Below are positions 26,420 to 35,398 of a stretch of 64,000 nucleotides of DNA, piece after piece. This DNA comes from Aureibaculum flavum (GTDB taxonomy: Bacteria > Bacteroidota > Bacteroidia > Flavobacteriales > Flavobacteriaceae), in the NCBI RefSeq assembly GCF_016406085.1, contig NZ_JAEHFJ010000003.1, positions 312,288-376,287 on the forward strand, given 5' to 3'. How positions within the stretch are numbered: position 1 is the stretch's first letter; each line of letters starts with the position of its first letter. The notes beneath the pieces are model-generated. The model searched no databases, was not told where the DNA came from, and saw nothing but the letters and a program-made list of their open reading frames with translations. A program made the translations under genes and the position numbers.

Positions 26420-26435
26420 GCGTTTGAATTTAATG

Positions 26436-26457
26436 TTAGCAATTTTCTCGTTGCTAA
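26436..26457. promoter_or_regulatory. inverted repeat upstream of the OmpA/LRR operon
   Basis: TTAGCAA (26436-26442) and TTGCTAA (26451-26457) are perfect 7-bp arms with an 8-bp spacer, 17 bp upstream of the OmpA-family start. It could be the binding site of the neighbouring TPR-LuxR regulator; that link is inference. Confidence 0.35.
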
Positions 26458-26537
26458 ATTAATTTCTAATAACAGAAATTACTTCATTAAAAAGTATGAT
26501 ATTTCTCCCCCAAAAGGGTGATTTCAAGCTCTAAAAC

Positions 26538-28160
26538 CTAAATTTTAGTGGGATGTGGAGAAGAATAAGTATTTAATTTTTTAATTGCTTGAATTCTATT
26601 GTTTACATCTAGTTTTGAATAAATATTCTTGATGTGTGTTTTTATAGTATTTTTTGAAACAAACATTTTTTTTGCAATTTCGTCATTATTTAGGCCTTGA
26701 GCTATATTCGTAAAAACTTCAATTTCTCGTTTCGTTAAATCATAATCATTCAAATTTTCTATAAAGTTTTGATGCCTCAATTCATCCTTATAATCTACCT
26801 TGTTTTTCAACTCCTTAATCTGATAAATATAATTCTGTAATTGATTGTTTTTATGTTCAATTTCTAAATCAGAATTTTTACGATATAAATAAAACAGCAC
26901 AAATAAAACAACTAGTGCACCAGTACCTAAAAATATTGAAATCAGCAACCTATTATAATTGGTTTTTGCGTCTTCTTGTATTACATTATTTTCAATAGCC
27001 AATTGTTTTATTTCGTTATCCTTCTTCAAAGTTTCATAAGCAATCTGAGTACTTATAATGCTTTTTTGTGTGGTTTCGTTTACAATACTGTCTTTAAAGG
27101 TAGTTGCCATTTTATAAGCATCAAGTGCTTTTTCATAGTCTTTTGTAAGTGAATAATAATCTACCAAGGCATTGTAACCCAAAGCAATGTTTTCTTTAGA
27201 TTTTACAATTTTTGCATTTTTTAAGCCACTTGTAATATTAATCATTGCTTCATCATAGTAACCCAAATTAAGTTCATTACGACCAATATTAATAAGTGTA
27301 TTGCTTAAATACCTAATATTGTTAGATTTTACAAACATAGGAATAGCCTGCTTGTAATATTCCGTTGAATTACTATACTCTCCTTTCTTTTGAAAAAGCA
27401 ATCCTAAAAGATTGTATCTAATAGCTTCACTTTCCTTGTTATTGAATTTTTTAGTAGACGTTAACGCCTTATTAATATAAAAATAAGCAGTATCATATGA
27501 TTTTTTATACAAATATGATTCACCAATATTTGATAAACTATATTGCTGACCTTCGATATTTTTATTCTTTATGTCAAACGCGTAAACTTTTCTAAAATAA
27601 TGAATAGCCTTGTCGTAATCTTTTATGTCAAGAAAAACATTACCAATTCCGTTTAACGCAATGCTGATACTTTTTTCATGATTTAACTTTTCAGATAATT
27701 CTAAGGCCTGAAAATAGTATTCAAAGGCTTCTTTCTCCAAATTTAATTTTCTAAAACTAACACCTAAATTATTTAAGCATTTAATTTTTAATAAAGTATC
27801 TGTTGTTTTGTCAAGATAACTCAGAGCTCTTTTATGATCGTTAACCGAACTTTCATAATCATAATTATATCTAGCCACCAACCCTCTTCTATTATAACTT
27901 TCACCAAGACCTTTGAGGTAAAATAATTCTTCTGAAACGGCAATGGCTTCATCTATAATAACTTCACCTTTTATGTTAGACCTATTTGCCTGTTTATACA
28001 ATGATATTAGGTTATCAACTTTGACGGTTGTATTTGGCTTAATTCGCAATTCATTAAACAAGCTATCTACTTGATATTCAGTTAACTTTTGACCGTAAAA
28101 AGAAGTAGGCAATACTATTAAAAAGAGAAGGGCAATTATGTATTTCTTAGCCTTAACCAT
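26538..28160 (-). CDS. TPR-containing membrane-anchored LuxR-type regulator
   Basis: A 540-residue protein. It has a signal or anchor at the N-terminus (6-23), then tetratricopeptide repeats from about 70 to 365. One membrane helix follows (about 403-426, LISIFLGTGALVVLFVLFYLY), then a short coiled coil. A LuxR/GerE helix-turn-helix ends the protein (about 475-530; YDLTKREIEVF, NDEIAKKMFVSKNTIKTHIKNIYSKL). The layout places the TPR sensor in the periplasm and the DNA-binding part in the cytoplasm. The adjacent downstream OmpA/LRR genes are natural targets, though this is inferred only from position. Confidence 0.9.
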   Translation of the reverse strand: MVKAKKYIIALLFLIVLPTSFYGQKLTEYQVDSLFNELRIKPNTTVKVDNLISLYKQANRSNIKGEVIIDEAIAVSEELFYLKGLGESYNRRGLVARYNYDYESSVNDHKRALSYLDKTTDTLLKIKCLNNLGVSFRKLNLEKEAFEYYFQALELSEKLNHEKSISIALNGIGNVFLDIKDYDKAIHYFRKVYAFDIKNKNIEGQQYSLSNIGESYLYKKSYDTAYFYINKALTSTKKFNNKESEAIRYNLLGLLFQKKGEYSNSTEYYKQAIPMFVKSNNIRYLSNTLINIGRNELNLGYYDEAMINITSGLKNAKIVKSKENIALGYNALVDYYSLTKDYEKALDAYKMATTFKDSIVNETTQKSIISTQIAYETLKKDNEIKQLAIENNVIQEDAKTNYNRLLISIFLGTGALVVLFVLFYLYRKNSDLEIEHKNNQLQNYIYQIKELKNKVDYKDELRHQNFIENLNDYDLTKREIEVFTNIAQGLNNDEIAKKMFVSKNTIKTHIKNIYSKLDVNNRIQAIKKLNTYSSPHPTKI

Positions 28161-28192
28161 TGTAAAGGGTTCTAAGTAAAATGGGTGTTTTA

Positions 28193-28200
28193 CAAAGATA
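28193..28200 (-). promoter_or_regulatory. predicted -7 box for the TPR-LuxR gene
   Basis: TATCTTTG on the minus strand matches TAnnTTTG, 32 bp before the ATG at 28160. Confidence 0.5.
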
Positions 28201-28316
28201 CAAAACGGCTAAAAATAAGGATCACTTTAAGAATATAATTATTGAAATTAGAATGAAAATAAATAAGGTCTATTCTCTATGGTTATGAGATTTGTTTGTA
28301 AGCTACAATTGACAAC

Positions 28317-29390
28317 TTATAGTTCACTATTCTCATCAATAATCCCCAAACGTTTAGCTCGTTTTTCCCAATTCTTTCTGGCCAGATGTTGCATGTCAGA
28401 ATCAACATCACTTTCGTCCATTATTTCCAAACCAAGCAAGGTTTCAATAACATCTTCCATAGAAACAAGTCCACTAACTGAACCATATTCATCTACCACT
28501 AAAGCGATATGGTTTTTACTTTCAATTAATTGATTAAATAAAGAAGGAATAGGCATATTTCGGTCTATTACAATAATATTTCTTTTCAATTCAGATAATT
28601 TTTTAGAACCATGTTCTAAAGCCATTTCTTTATACACCTCATCTTTTAGAACCAATCCTGTAATATTATCAGTTTTACCACTATAAACAGGAATTCTAGA
28701 AAAGCGAAGGTTTGGGTGCTCGGAAAATAACTGTTCAACAGTTTTCTCTTCATTATAAGAAATCATAACTGTTCTGGGCGTCATAATATCTTTTGCTAAG
28801 ACATCTTTAAACGTTAACATATTCTTTATTACGGTACTTTCTGCCTCTTCAAAAACACCTTCTTCATGGGCGATGTCTGCCATCGCATGAAAATCTTCAC
28901 GGCTTAATATACTACCATGATGCCCTTTACCACCAACCATTTTTGTAAACAACTGCAGTATCCATAAAATACCTGTGTATTTTAGAATAACCACCATTAT
29001 TTTTAAGGTTTTGGCAGTAAAATTGGCCAATTGTTTCCAATATGTAGCTCCGATAGTTTTTGGAATAATTTCTGACAATACCAAAATTAAAAAAGTCATA
29101 ATTGCCGATACAATACCCACCAAATTAGTTCCAGATCCAAATGCTTTTTCCGCTTGTACACCTACTAAAATTGCTCCTACTGTATGGGCAATGGTATTTA
29201 ATGTAAGTATGGCGATTAAAGGTTTATCTACATCCTTCTTTAAAACTTCTAAAGTATCAGCAAAAGGCTTCCCTTCCTTCTTTTTAAGATTTATAAAAGT
29301 AGGAGAAATACTCAATAAAACAGCTTCTAAAATTGAACATAAAAAAGAAAAAAAGATAGAAACTACGGCGTATATTATCAGTAAGGTCAT
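28317..29390 (-). CDS. CNNM/HlyC-CorC type membrane transporter (DUF21 + CBS)
   Basis: A 357-residue inner-membrane protein of the CNNM/CorC family, linked to magnesium or cobalt export. The N-terminal DUF21 region (1-190) has hydrophobic segments and the VLSEIIPKTIGA motif. A pair of CBS domains follows (about 205-330; DIMTPRTVMIS and ALVVDEYGSVSGLVSMEDVIE). The extra C-terminal CorC/HlyC domain is absent, since the chain ends 25 residues after the second CBS. It is monocistronic with its own promoter box. Confidence 0.9.
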   Translation of the reverse strand: MTLLIIYAVVSIFFSFLCSILEAVLLSISPTFINLKKKEGKPFADTLEVLKKDVDKPLIAILTLNTIAHTVGAILVGVQAEKAFGSGTNLVGIVSAIMTFLILVLSEIIPKTIGATYWKQLANFTAKTLKIMVVILKYTGILWILQLFTKMVGGKGHHGSILSREDFHAMADIAHEEGVFEEAESTVIKNMLTFKDVLAKDIMTPRTVMISYNEEKTVEQLFSEHPNLRFSRIPVYSGKTDNITGLVLKDEVYKEMALEHGSKKLSELKRNIIVIDRNMPIPSLFNQLIESKNHIALVVDEYGSVSGLVSMEDVIETLLGLEIMDESDVDSDMQHLARKNWEKRAKRLGIIDENSEL

Positions 29391-29408
29391 TTAAGATATA
29401 ATTTAATA

Positions 29409-29416
29409 CAAAAATA
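29409..29416 (-). promoter_or_regulatory. predicted -7 box for the CNNM-type gene
   Basis: TATTTTTG on the minus strand matches TAnnTTTG, 18 bp before the ATG at 29390. Confidence 0.4.
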
Positions 29417-29436
29417 AGGTAAAATAAATTGGAAAT

Positions 29437-29476
29437 AAAAAAGCACTCGTCTAGAATTAACTAGAGAGTGCTTTTT
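29437..29476 (-). terminator. terminator after the DUF3078 gene
   Basis: AAAAAAGCACTC (29437-29448) pairs with GAGTGCTTTTT (29466-29476); the inner CTAG segments also pair. On the minus strand the stem ends in a T run. Confidence 0.85.
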
Positions 29477-29496
29477 GAAAATTTTATATTGTCTAA

Positions 29497-30423
29497 TTAG
29501 AACGCGTAGTTTAAACCTACTAACCAATAGCTCTGTAAAACGCTATCTGCACCAGCTAAAGTAAGACTAGTGTTATCAGCAGAATTAAAAGCTTCTTGTT
29601 TATTTTTTCTTAATCCTAATTCAGCTCCTACACCAATTCCTTTCCAAAATGTATAACCGATTGAGTTCGTCCATGTCCAGTTAGAATAATCAGTTTCACT
29701 ATAACTTAAAAATGCTGATAAATTCGATTTGAAGTTTACTCCTGCAATTTTCTTAGTATAATCAGCAACAACTTTAGCACCTAAAGAAGACTCATAAGAA
29801 GTAGCACCTTTACTAAAAACAAAATTGTAGTTTAAAGGATGTATAACTACTACTAACTCTGTAATTGGTGTCCAAGTTGCACCAACACCAAGGTCTAAAT
29901 AACCAGGATCGTTAAAGTTACCTTCAAGAAGTGCAGTTCTATATTCTGCTAAACCAGATATAGCCCATTTACTATTTAATTTACGACCATATAATGATGT
30001 TAATGTAAATACATCATTAGCCGCGTCAAAATTATCACTATCAGTAGGATCATCTGTATTATCATTTTTAATCCAAGCTAAATTAACACCTAAAGAATTT
30101 CTCCAAAAGAATTTCTCTTGCATTAAATTTGCATAACCATTGAAAGTAATTCCAACACTTCCTGTTGAAGAATTTGGTGCAGATTTAGAATACCAGTCAT
30201 TAAAACCAGAAATATTTCCACCAATAGTTCCAAATGCTCCTTTTTTCCAACCTGGCAGAGCATCAATTTGACCTTGAATAGCGTCAACTCTTCCTTGAAT
30301 AGCAGTAACTGAATCTTTTTTTGCTGATTGTTCAGCCTTTAACTCTTCACGTGTTTGTGCGTAAGTGCTTGTTATTGCTAACATTACAACTAACGTTAAT
30401 ACAATTTTTCTCATGTTTTTCAT
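29497..30423 (-). CDS. DUF3078-like outer-membrane beta-barrel protein
   Basis: About 309 residues from the ATG at 30423 (a second ATG at 30414 is equally possible; the longer upstream reading would add a basic leader that spoils the signal peptide). After a signal peptide (ending STYAQ) comes a short coiled coil (EELKAEQSAKKD...VDAIQGQIDAL). A GWKKGAF...NISGFNDW motif, as in DUF3078, begins the barrel, which consists of alternating amphipathic strands and ends with a LVGLNYAF terminal strand. Probably an outer-membrane channel or structural barrel; function unknown. Confidence 0.85.
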   Translation of the reverse strand: MKNMRKIVLTLVVMLAITSTYAQTREELKAEQSAKKDSVTAIQGRVDAIQGQIDALPGWKKGAFGTIGGNISGFNDWYSKSAPNSSTGSVGITFNGYANLMQEKFFWRNSLGVNLAWIKNDNTDDPTDSDNFDAANDVFTLTSLYGRKLNSKWAISGLAEYRTALLEGNFNDPGYLDLGVGATWTPITELVVVIHPLNYNFVFSKGATSYESSLGAKVVADYTKKIAGVNFKSNLSAFLSYSETDYSNWTWTNSIGYTFWKGIGVGAELGLRKNKQEAFNSADNTSLTLAGADSVLQSYWLVGLNYAF

Positions 30424-30446
30424 TTTTAGTTTTTGTTTTGAGCGTG

Positions 30447-30454
30447 CAAAAATA
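30447..30454 (-). promoter_or_regulatory. predicted -7 box for DUF3078 gene
   Basis: TATTTTTG on the minus strand matches TAnnTTTG, 23 bp before the ATG at 30423. This supports 30423 rather than a start further upstream, which would overlap the box. Confidence 0.5.
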
Positions 30455-30500
30455 AACAATTTAAAATATATAGCATAAAAAGCTCCACTAATTGTAAAGT

Positions 30501-31010
30501 TTACCTTGTCTTTTTATACAATGGAACCGTAGAGCAGGCCTCGCCAAACATGATGTTTTTAGCTACTGACACTAATTTTTCCACAAGCATTACCGAAGCG
30601 GTTTCTGGTATTGGTTTACTAGAACAACCTTTAATAATAACGGGACTATCTTTATAAACTGTAAAATCTAAATTATTTATAATATCTTGAAAAATAGACG
30701 TTTCTAGCAATTCCAAATTACCAACTACAACTTTTTTAGCATAAGGACTTAAATAGGTAGAAATAAGCAAATATGCCCATGAAGGGATAATAGCATCTGT
30801 TTTACAAGCTAATGCTATATATGCATTTTTGTATTGCGTCCAATCATGATTTTGAAGACTTTCTCTAAAGTCTTTTTCTTTTAAAATAATGCCTTCAAAT
30901 AACCAATCAGAAATATCTAAAAGTATTCTTTCTCCGTCTGGATAAAAATCTTCTAAGTCAATAGTAAGTAGTTTACTATTAGCTACTCTATTTACAATTT
31001 CATTATCCAT
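30501..31010 (-). CDS. DUF2480 family protein
   Basis: A 169-residue cytoplasmic protein of the Bacteroidota-specific DUF2480 family, recognised from the EIVNRVANSKLLTIDLEDFYPDGER start and the GCSSKPIPETASVMLVEKL segment. Its ATG directly abuts the TAA of the DUF59 gene, and sufE lies before that, so a role tied to iron-sulfur cluster assembly is likely but unproven. Three cysteines (in ALACK, KGCSS and EACST) could bind metal. Confidence 0.88.
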   Translation of the reverse strand: MDNEIVNRVANSKLLTIDLEDFYPDGERILLDISDWLFEGIILKEKDFRESLQNHDWTQYKNAYIALACKTDAIIPSWAYLLISTYLSPYAKKVVVGNLELLETSIFQDIINNLDFTVYKDSPVIIKGCSSKPIPETASVMLVEKLVSVAKNIMFGEACSTVPLYKKTR

Positions 31011-31331
31011 TTATAAAAAACCTAACTCCAACCTAGCTTCTTCGCTCATCATATCTTGTGTCCATGTAGGATCAAAGGTAATTTCTACCTCTGCGTCTTT
31101 AACTTCTTCAAGTGTTTTTACTTTTTCTTCAACCTCTACAGGCAACGTTTCTGCAACCGGACAATTAGGTGAAGTTAATGTCATCAATATTTTAACTTCG
31201 CAATTATCATTTACAAAAACATCATAAATTAAGCCTAACTCATAAATATCTACTGGTATTTCTGGGTCATAAATTGTCTTTAAAACGGTAACTACTTTAT
31301 CTCCTATATCTTGAACTTCTATATCTGTCAT
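31011..31331 (-). CDS. DUF59/MIP18 iron-sulfur cluster assembly factor
   Basis: A 106-residue cytoplasmic protein of the MIP18/SufT-like (DUF59) family that helps insert Fe-S clusters into target proteins. Signature motifs are DPEIPVDIYELGLIYDV (22-38), TSPNCP with C57, and the DPTWTQDMMSEEARLELG tail. It lies between sufE and the DUF2480 gene on one strand, with an internal promoter box in the 32-bp gap after sufE. Confidence 0.93.
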   Translation of the reverse strand: MTDIEVQDIGDKVVTVLKTIYDPEIPVDIYELGLIYDVFVNDNCEVKILMTLTSPNCPVAETLPVEVEEKVKTLEEVKDAEVEITFDPTWTQDMMSEEARLELGFL

Positions 31332-31351
31332 AATTCATAATTTTATTGGCA

Positions 31352-31359
31352 CAAAGATA
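31352..31359 (-). promoter_or_regulatory. predicted internal -7 box before the DUF59 gene
   Basis: TATCTTTG on the minus strand matches TAnnTTTG, 20 bp before the ATG at 31331 and within the gap after sufE. It could give DUF59-DUF2480 extra expression. Confidence 0.4.
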
Positions 31360-31363
31360 CTAC

Positions 31364-31789
31364 TTATTGACTCATTTTAGATTGATATGCAATTGCATAC
31401 AATTTCAATTGCTTAATCATTGAAACCAAACCGTTAGCCCTTGTTGGTGATAAATGTTCTTTTAATCCAATTTCATCAATAAAATCAGTATCTGAATCTA
31501 AAATCTCTTTAGGCGTATGGTTTGTAAAAACACGCAATAACAACGCAATTATCCCTTTAGTTAATATGGCATCGCTGTCTGCAGTAAATAAAATTTTATC
31601 ATCTTTTACATCAGCATTTAACCAAACTTTAGATTGGCAACCTTTTATAGTGTTATCATCTGTTTTATATTGATCTTCAATTAAAGGAATTGATTTACCT
31701 AATTCTATAATATATTCATAACGTTCCATCCAGTCATCAAACATAGAAAATTCATCAATAATTTCTTCTTGTATTTCTTTTATAGTCAT
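31364..31789 (-). CDS. sufE: cysteine desulfurase activator SufE
   Basis: A 141-residue cytoplasmic sulfur carrier. It accepts persulfide sulfur from the cysteine desulfurase SufS and passes it to the SUF scaffold. The sulfur-accepting residue is C51 in IKGCQSKVWL, the same position as in E. coli SufE. The GIIALLLRVF and HLSPTRANGLVSMIKQLK segments are typical. SufS and SufBCD are not in the window. It heads the sufE-DUF59-DUF2480 group. Confidence 0.95.
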   Translation of the reverse strand: MTIKEIQEEIIDEFSMFDDWMERYEYIIELGKSIPLIEDQYKTDDNTIKGCQSKVWLNADVKDDKILFTADSDAILTKGIIALLLRVFTNHTPKEILDSDTDFIDEIGLKEHLSPTRANGLVSMIKQLKLYAIAYQSKMSQ

Positions 31790-31807
31790 TTTTTAAAGTT
31801 ATTTTTG

Positions 31808-31815
31808 CAAAGATA
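31808..31815 (-). promoter_or_regulatory. predicted -7 box for sufE
   Basis: TATCTTTG on the minus strand matches TAnnTTTG, 18 bp before the sufE ATG at 31789. Confidence 0.5.
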
Positions 31816-31887
31816 GGGAAAAGGCGGAAGACCCGTGTTGGGAGTCTGTAGAAGATAGAAACTTACCCTTTAAAATTATAATATATT

Positions 31888-32814
31888 ATGAGTAAACTTT
31901 TGATTGTAGGTACAGTAGCTTTTGACAAAATTGAAACGCCGTTTGGAAAAACAGATAAAATTTTAGGTGGTGCTGCCACATTTATTGGTCTTTCAGCATC
32001 ACAATTTGATGTAGAATCAGGTATCGTTTCTGTTGTTGGTGATGACTTTCCTCAAGGATATTTAGACATGCTAAAAGGCAAAAATATTGATACTACTGGT
32101 GTTGAAATTGTAAAAGGTGGTAAAACATTTTTTTGGAGTGGTAAGTATCATAATGATATGAATACTCGTGATACGTTAGTAACAGAATTAAATACGTTAG
32201 CAGATTTTAATCCTATTGTTCCTGAAAATTTCAAAGACACAGAATTTTTAATGTTAGGTAATTTACATCCAGCAGTACAAATGTCTGTAATTAAACAGAT
32301 TCCAAACCGACCAAAGCTAGTAGTATTAGATACTATGAATTTTTGGATGGATAATGCTTGGGATGATTTGATAGAGGTAATTAAAAAAGTAGATGTAATT
32401 ACCATTAATGATGAAGAAGCAAGACAATTGAGTGGTGAATATTCCTTAGTAAAAGCAGCACAAAAAATTTCTAAAATGGGGCCAAAATATGTGGTAATAA
32501 AAAAAGGAGAACATGGTGCTTTGTTATTTCATGAAGAAAATATCTTTTTTGCCCCAGCTTTACCATTGGAAGAGGTTTTTGATCCAACGGGAGCAGGTGA
32601 TACTTTTGCAGGTGGTTTCATTGGCTATTTAGCTCAAACAAAAGATATTTCTTTTGAAAATATGAAAAATGCCATTATTTATGGATCTAACATGGCTTCG
32701 TTTTCTGTTGAAAAATTTGGAACACGAAGAATGGAAGAGTTAACTAAGGATGAAATTAAAAAACGCCTTGGTCAATTTAAGGAACTGACACAGTTTGAAA
32801 TAGAGTTAAATTAA
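31888..32814 (+). CDS. PfkB-family carbohydrate/nucleoside kinase
   Basis: A 308-residue cytoplasmic kinase of the ribokinase/PfkB superfamily. It starts with the LLIVGTVAFDKIETPFG strand, has the GGAATFIG motif near residue 32, and the anion-hole and catalytic motif DPTGAGDTFAGG near residue 232 with the catalytic aspartate D238. It resembles adenosine or sugar kinases. A PurF-type gene follows after a terminator, a pairing I recall from other Bacteroidota, which would fit a nucleoside-related substrate; this is not settled by the sequence. Confidence 0.92.
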   Translation: MSKLLIVGTVAFDKIETPFGKTDKILGGAATFIGLSASQFDVESGIVSVVGDDFPQGYLDMLKGKNIDTTGVEIVKGGKTFFWSGKYHNDMNTRDTLVTELNTLADFNPIVPENFKDTEFLMLGNLHPAVQMSVIKQIPNRPKLVVLDTMNFWMDNAWDDLIEVIKKVDVITINDEEARQLSGEYSLVKAAQKISKMGPKYVVIKKGEHGALLFHEENIFFAPALPLEEVFDPTGAGDTFAGGFIGYLAQTKDISFENMKNAIIYGSNMASFSVEKFGTRRMEELTKDEIKKRLGQFKELTQFEIELN

Positions 32815-32820
32815 TTATAG

Positions 32821-32845
32821 TCCGCATTTTTATGCGGATTTTTTA
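32821..32845 (+). terminator. terminator after the PfkB kinase gene
   Basis: TCCGCAT (32821-32827) and ATGCGGA (32832-32838) form a perfect stem with a 4-T loop, followed by six Ts. Some transcripts may read on into the PurF-type gene 18 bp later. Confidence 0.85.
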
Positions 32846-32862
32846 TTAAATACTAAATAAGA

Positions 32863-34764
32863 ATGAGTGACGCCATTAAGCACGAATGTGGAATAGCACT
32901 AGTAAGATTATTAAAGCCATTATCTTACTATAAGGAAAAATATGGCACTTCATTTTACGCCATTAATAAAATGTATTTATTAATGGAAAAGCAGCACAAC
33001 CGTGGTCAAGACGGTGCTGGTTTTGCAAGTGTAAAATTTGATGTTAAACCTGGCACTCGTTTTATGAGCCGTGTTCGTTCAAATCAGTCGGCACCCATTC
33101 AAGATATTTTTGCTCAAATTAACGATCGTTTAAATAAGGAGTTAGAAAAACATCCTACAAAAAAAGACGATGTACAATGGCAACTTAACAACCTGCCATA
33201 TGTAGGTAATGTATTTTTAGGTCATGTTCGATATGGTACTTTTGGTAGGAATAGTATTGAGAGTGTACATCCTTTTTTACGTCAAAATAACTGGAAACAC
33301 CAAAATTTAATTGTTGCGGGTAACTTTAATATGACCAATTCTAGCGAATTATTAGAAGAACTAATTGAGCTTGGTCAACACCCAAAAGAGAATACCGATA
33401 CCGTTACCGTAATGGAAAAAATTGGTCATTTTTTAGATGATGAGGTTGAGAAAATATATAATGAGTGTAAAGAAAAAAATATAAGTAAAAGGGATGCCTC
33501 TAAGGTAATTGAAAAGGAATTAGATATTCAACGCATTCTGCAAAGAGCAGCAAAAAGCTGGGATGGTGGTTATGCAATGGCTGGTTTAATTGGTCATGGT
33601 GACGCTTTTGTTTTAAGAGACCCTTCAGGAATTAGACCTGCATATTATTATAAAGATGATGAAGTTGTTGTAGTGGCTTCTGAAAGACCCGTTATTCAAA
33701 CTGCTTTTAACGTTTCTTTTGATGATGTAAAAGAATTAGACCGAGGACATGCTCTTATTATTAAAAAAAGTGGAGCCATTTCTGTAGACCCAATTTTAGA
33801 GCAACGTGAACAAAAATCATGTTCTTTTGAACGTATCTATTTTTCTAGAGGAAGTGATGCCGAAATTTATAATGAACGTAAAAACTTAGGAAAACTTATC
33901 TTCCCTACAATTCTTGAACATATTGATAGTGATATAAACAATACGGTATTCTCATACATTCCTAATACAGCAGAAACATCATTTTTTGGTATTTCAGAAG
34001 CGGCAGAAGACTATTTAAACAAATATAAATTAAAGCGAATATTAGAAGGACAGCGAAATTTATCGTTAAGAAAAGTAACTGAAATTTTATCTGAAAGACC
34101 ACGAATCGAAAAAATTGCAATTAAAGATGCAAAATTAAGAACATTTATTGCTGATGATAATAGTAGAGACGATTTAGTTGCTCACGTTTATGATGTTACC
34201 TACGGTGTTGTAAAACCTACTGATAACCTGGTGATTATTGATGATAGTATTGTAAGAGGAACAACTCTAAAAAAGAGTATCATCAAAATTTTAGACAGAC
34301 TAAACCCAAAGAAAATTGTTATCGTTTCATCAGCACCTCAAATAAGATATCCTGATTGTTACGGTATCGATATGGCAAAATTAGAAGAGTTTATCGCTTT
34401 TAAAGCCACTATTGAATTACTTAAAGAAACCAATCAATACGATGAAATAATTGAGAGGGTTTATAAAAAATGTCTTAAGCAAGACGAGCTACCAGTGGGT
34501 GAAGTTGAAAATTATGTAAAAGAGATATACAATCCTTTTACAGTGGAACAAATTTCAGACAAGGTTGCTCAAATGTTAAAAACTAAAACCATTAATGCTG
34601 AAATAAGAGTTATTTTTCAACCTATAAAAAATCTGCATAAAGCGTGTCCTAAAAATGCTGGTGATTGGTATTTTAGTGGAGATTATCCTACTACTGGAGG
34701 TACAAAAGTGGTGAATAGAGCATTTATTAACTTTTATGAAGGAAATAATAAAAGAGCGTATTAA
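32863..34764 (+). CDS. long amidophosphoribosyltransferase-type (PurF-like) glutamine amidotransferase
   Basis: A 633-residue cytoplasmic enzyme. The N-terminal Ntn-type glutaminase domain uses the cysteine at position 9 (HECGIAL), exposed after processing, followed by HNRGQDGAGFA and GHVRYGTFG motifs. The C-terminal phosphoribosyltransferase domain has the PRPP-binding motif VIIDDSIVRGTT (about 457-468). Standard PurF makes phosphoribosylamine, the first step of purine synthesis, with about 450-510 residues. This protein has over 100 extra, with insertions such as EILSERPRIEKIAIKDAKLR. It may be the Bacteroidota long form or a paralogue with another acceptor. Confidence 0.9.
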   Translation: MSDAIKHECGIALVRLLKPLSYYKEKYGTSFYAINKMYLLMEKQHNRGQDGAGFASVKFDVKPGTRFMSRVRSNQSAPIQDIFAQINDRLNKELEKHPTKKDDVQWQLNNLPYVGNVFLGHVRYGTFGRNSIESVHPFLRQNNWKHQNLIVAGNFNMTNSSELLEELIELGQHPKENTDTVTVMEKIGHFLDDEVEKIYNECKEKNISKRDASKVIEKELDIQRILQRAAKSWDGGYAMAGLIGHGDAFVLRDPSGIRPAYYYKDDEVVVVASERPVIQTAFNVSFDDVKELDRGHALIIKKSGAISVDPILEQREQKSCSFERIYFSRGSDAEIYNERKNLGKLIFPTILEHIDSDINNTVFSYIPNTAETSFFGISEAAEDYLNKYKLKRILEGQRNLSLRKVTEILSERPRIEKIAIKDAKLRTFIADDNSRDDLVAHVYDVTYGVVKPTDNLVIIDDSIVRGTTLKKSIIKILDRLNPKKIVIVSSAPQIRYPDCYGIDMAKLEEFIAFKATIELLKETNQYDEIIERVYKKCLKQDELPVGEVENYVKEIYNPFTVEQISDKVAQMLKTKTINAEIRVIFQPIKNLHKACPKNAGDWYFSGDYPTTGGTKVVNRAFINFYEGNNKRAY

Positions 34765-34882
34765 TTTAGGAGTTGTTTGATATTGGTTGGATATTAGCGA
34801 AAAAGCATAGCGTAGTTATCCGTTTTCTAGTATCTAATTATTTCTGGCATCTAAATTGCATTTATTGCTTAAAAAGTACCTT

Positions 34883-35368
34883 ATGAAAACGCCAATAACA
34901 TTTCTAATTTGTAGTTTAATACTCATTTTATTTTCCAATTGTGCTACTAGTCAATTTGATAAAAATCCTTCTTTTATTATTACAGAAGCAAAATATCAGG
35001 ACTGGATTGGTGGAAAACCAGGAGCTAAAGGAACGTTGGTTACCATAGCATTTGCAGAGCCCGTTGAAGATCATATTCAGTTTGATTCAATCTTCTTTAA
35101 TGATACATCTGCAAAATTAAGTATTGATTCTTTTAACGAAAAAAAGATGATCACAGGTAATTTTAGCACATCAAATTCTTTTGATAAAATTATTATAATG
35201 GATAAAGATCCAAAAAAAGAATTTGGTAATGAAGTACCAAAAATTAAAAAGAAATCAACTTTCCAATTATCTAAAAATGAATGTGTTATTAGCTATAACA
35301 TTAAAAATAAAAAACATTATTTTAAGTTGAATACACTTAAAAAAGGAAAGACTATAATTTATCCTTAG
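34883..35368 (+). CDS. lipoprotein of unknown function
   Basis: About 161 residues from the ATG at 34883, which gives the lipoprotein signal MKTPITFLICSLILILFSNC (C20); nine extra codons upstream would precede the basic tip. The mature part is beta-rich, with IITEAKYQDWIGGKPGAKGTLVTIAF near its start, reminiscent of small Bacteroidota lipoproteins that share a YQxWxGGxxG segment. No function is known to me. A terminator follows. Confidence 0.72.
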   Translation: MKTPITFLICSLILILFSNCATSQFDKNPSFIITEAKYQDWIGGKPGAKGTLVTIAFAEPVEDHIQFDSIFFNDTSAKLSIDSFNEKKMITGNFSTSNSFDKIIIMDKDPKKEFGNEVPKIKKKSTFQLSKNECVISYNIKNKKHYFKLNTLKKGKTIIYP

Positions 35369-35398
35369 ACTAAAAAAACAAACTTTTAATACGCTATT

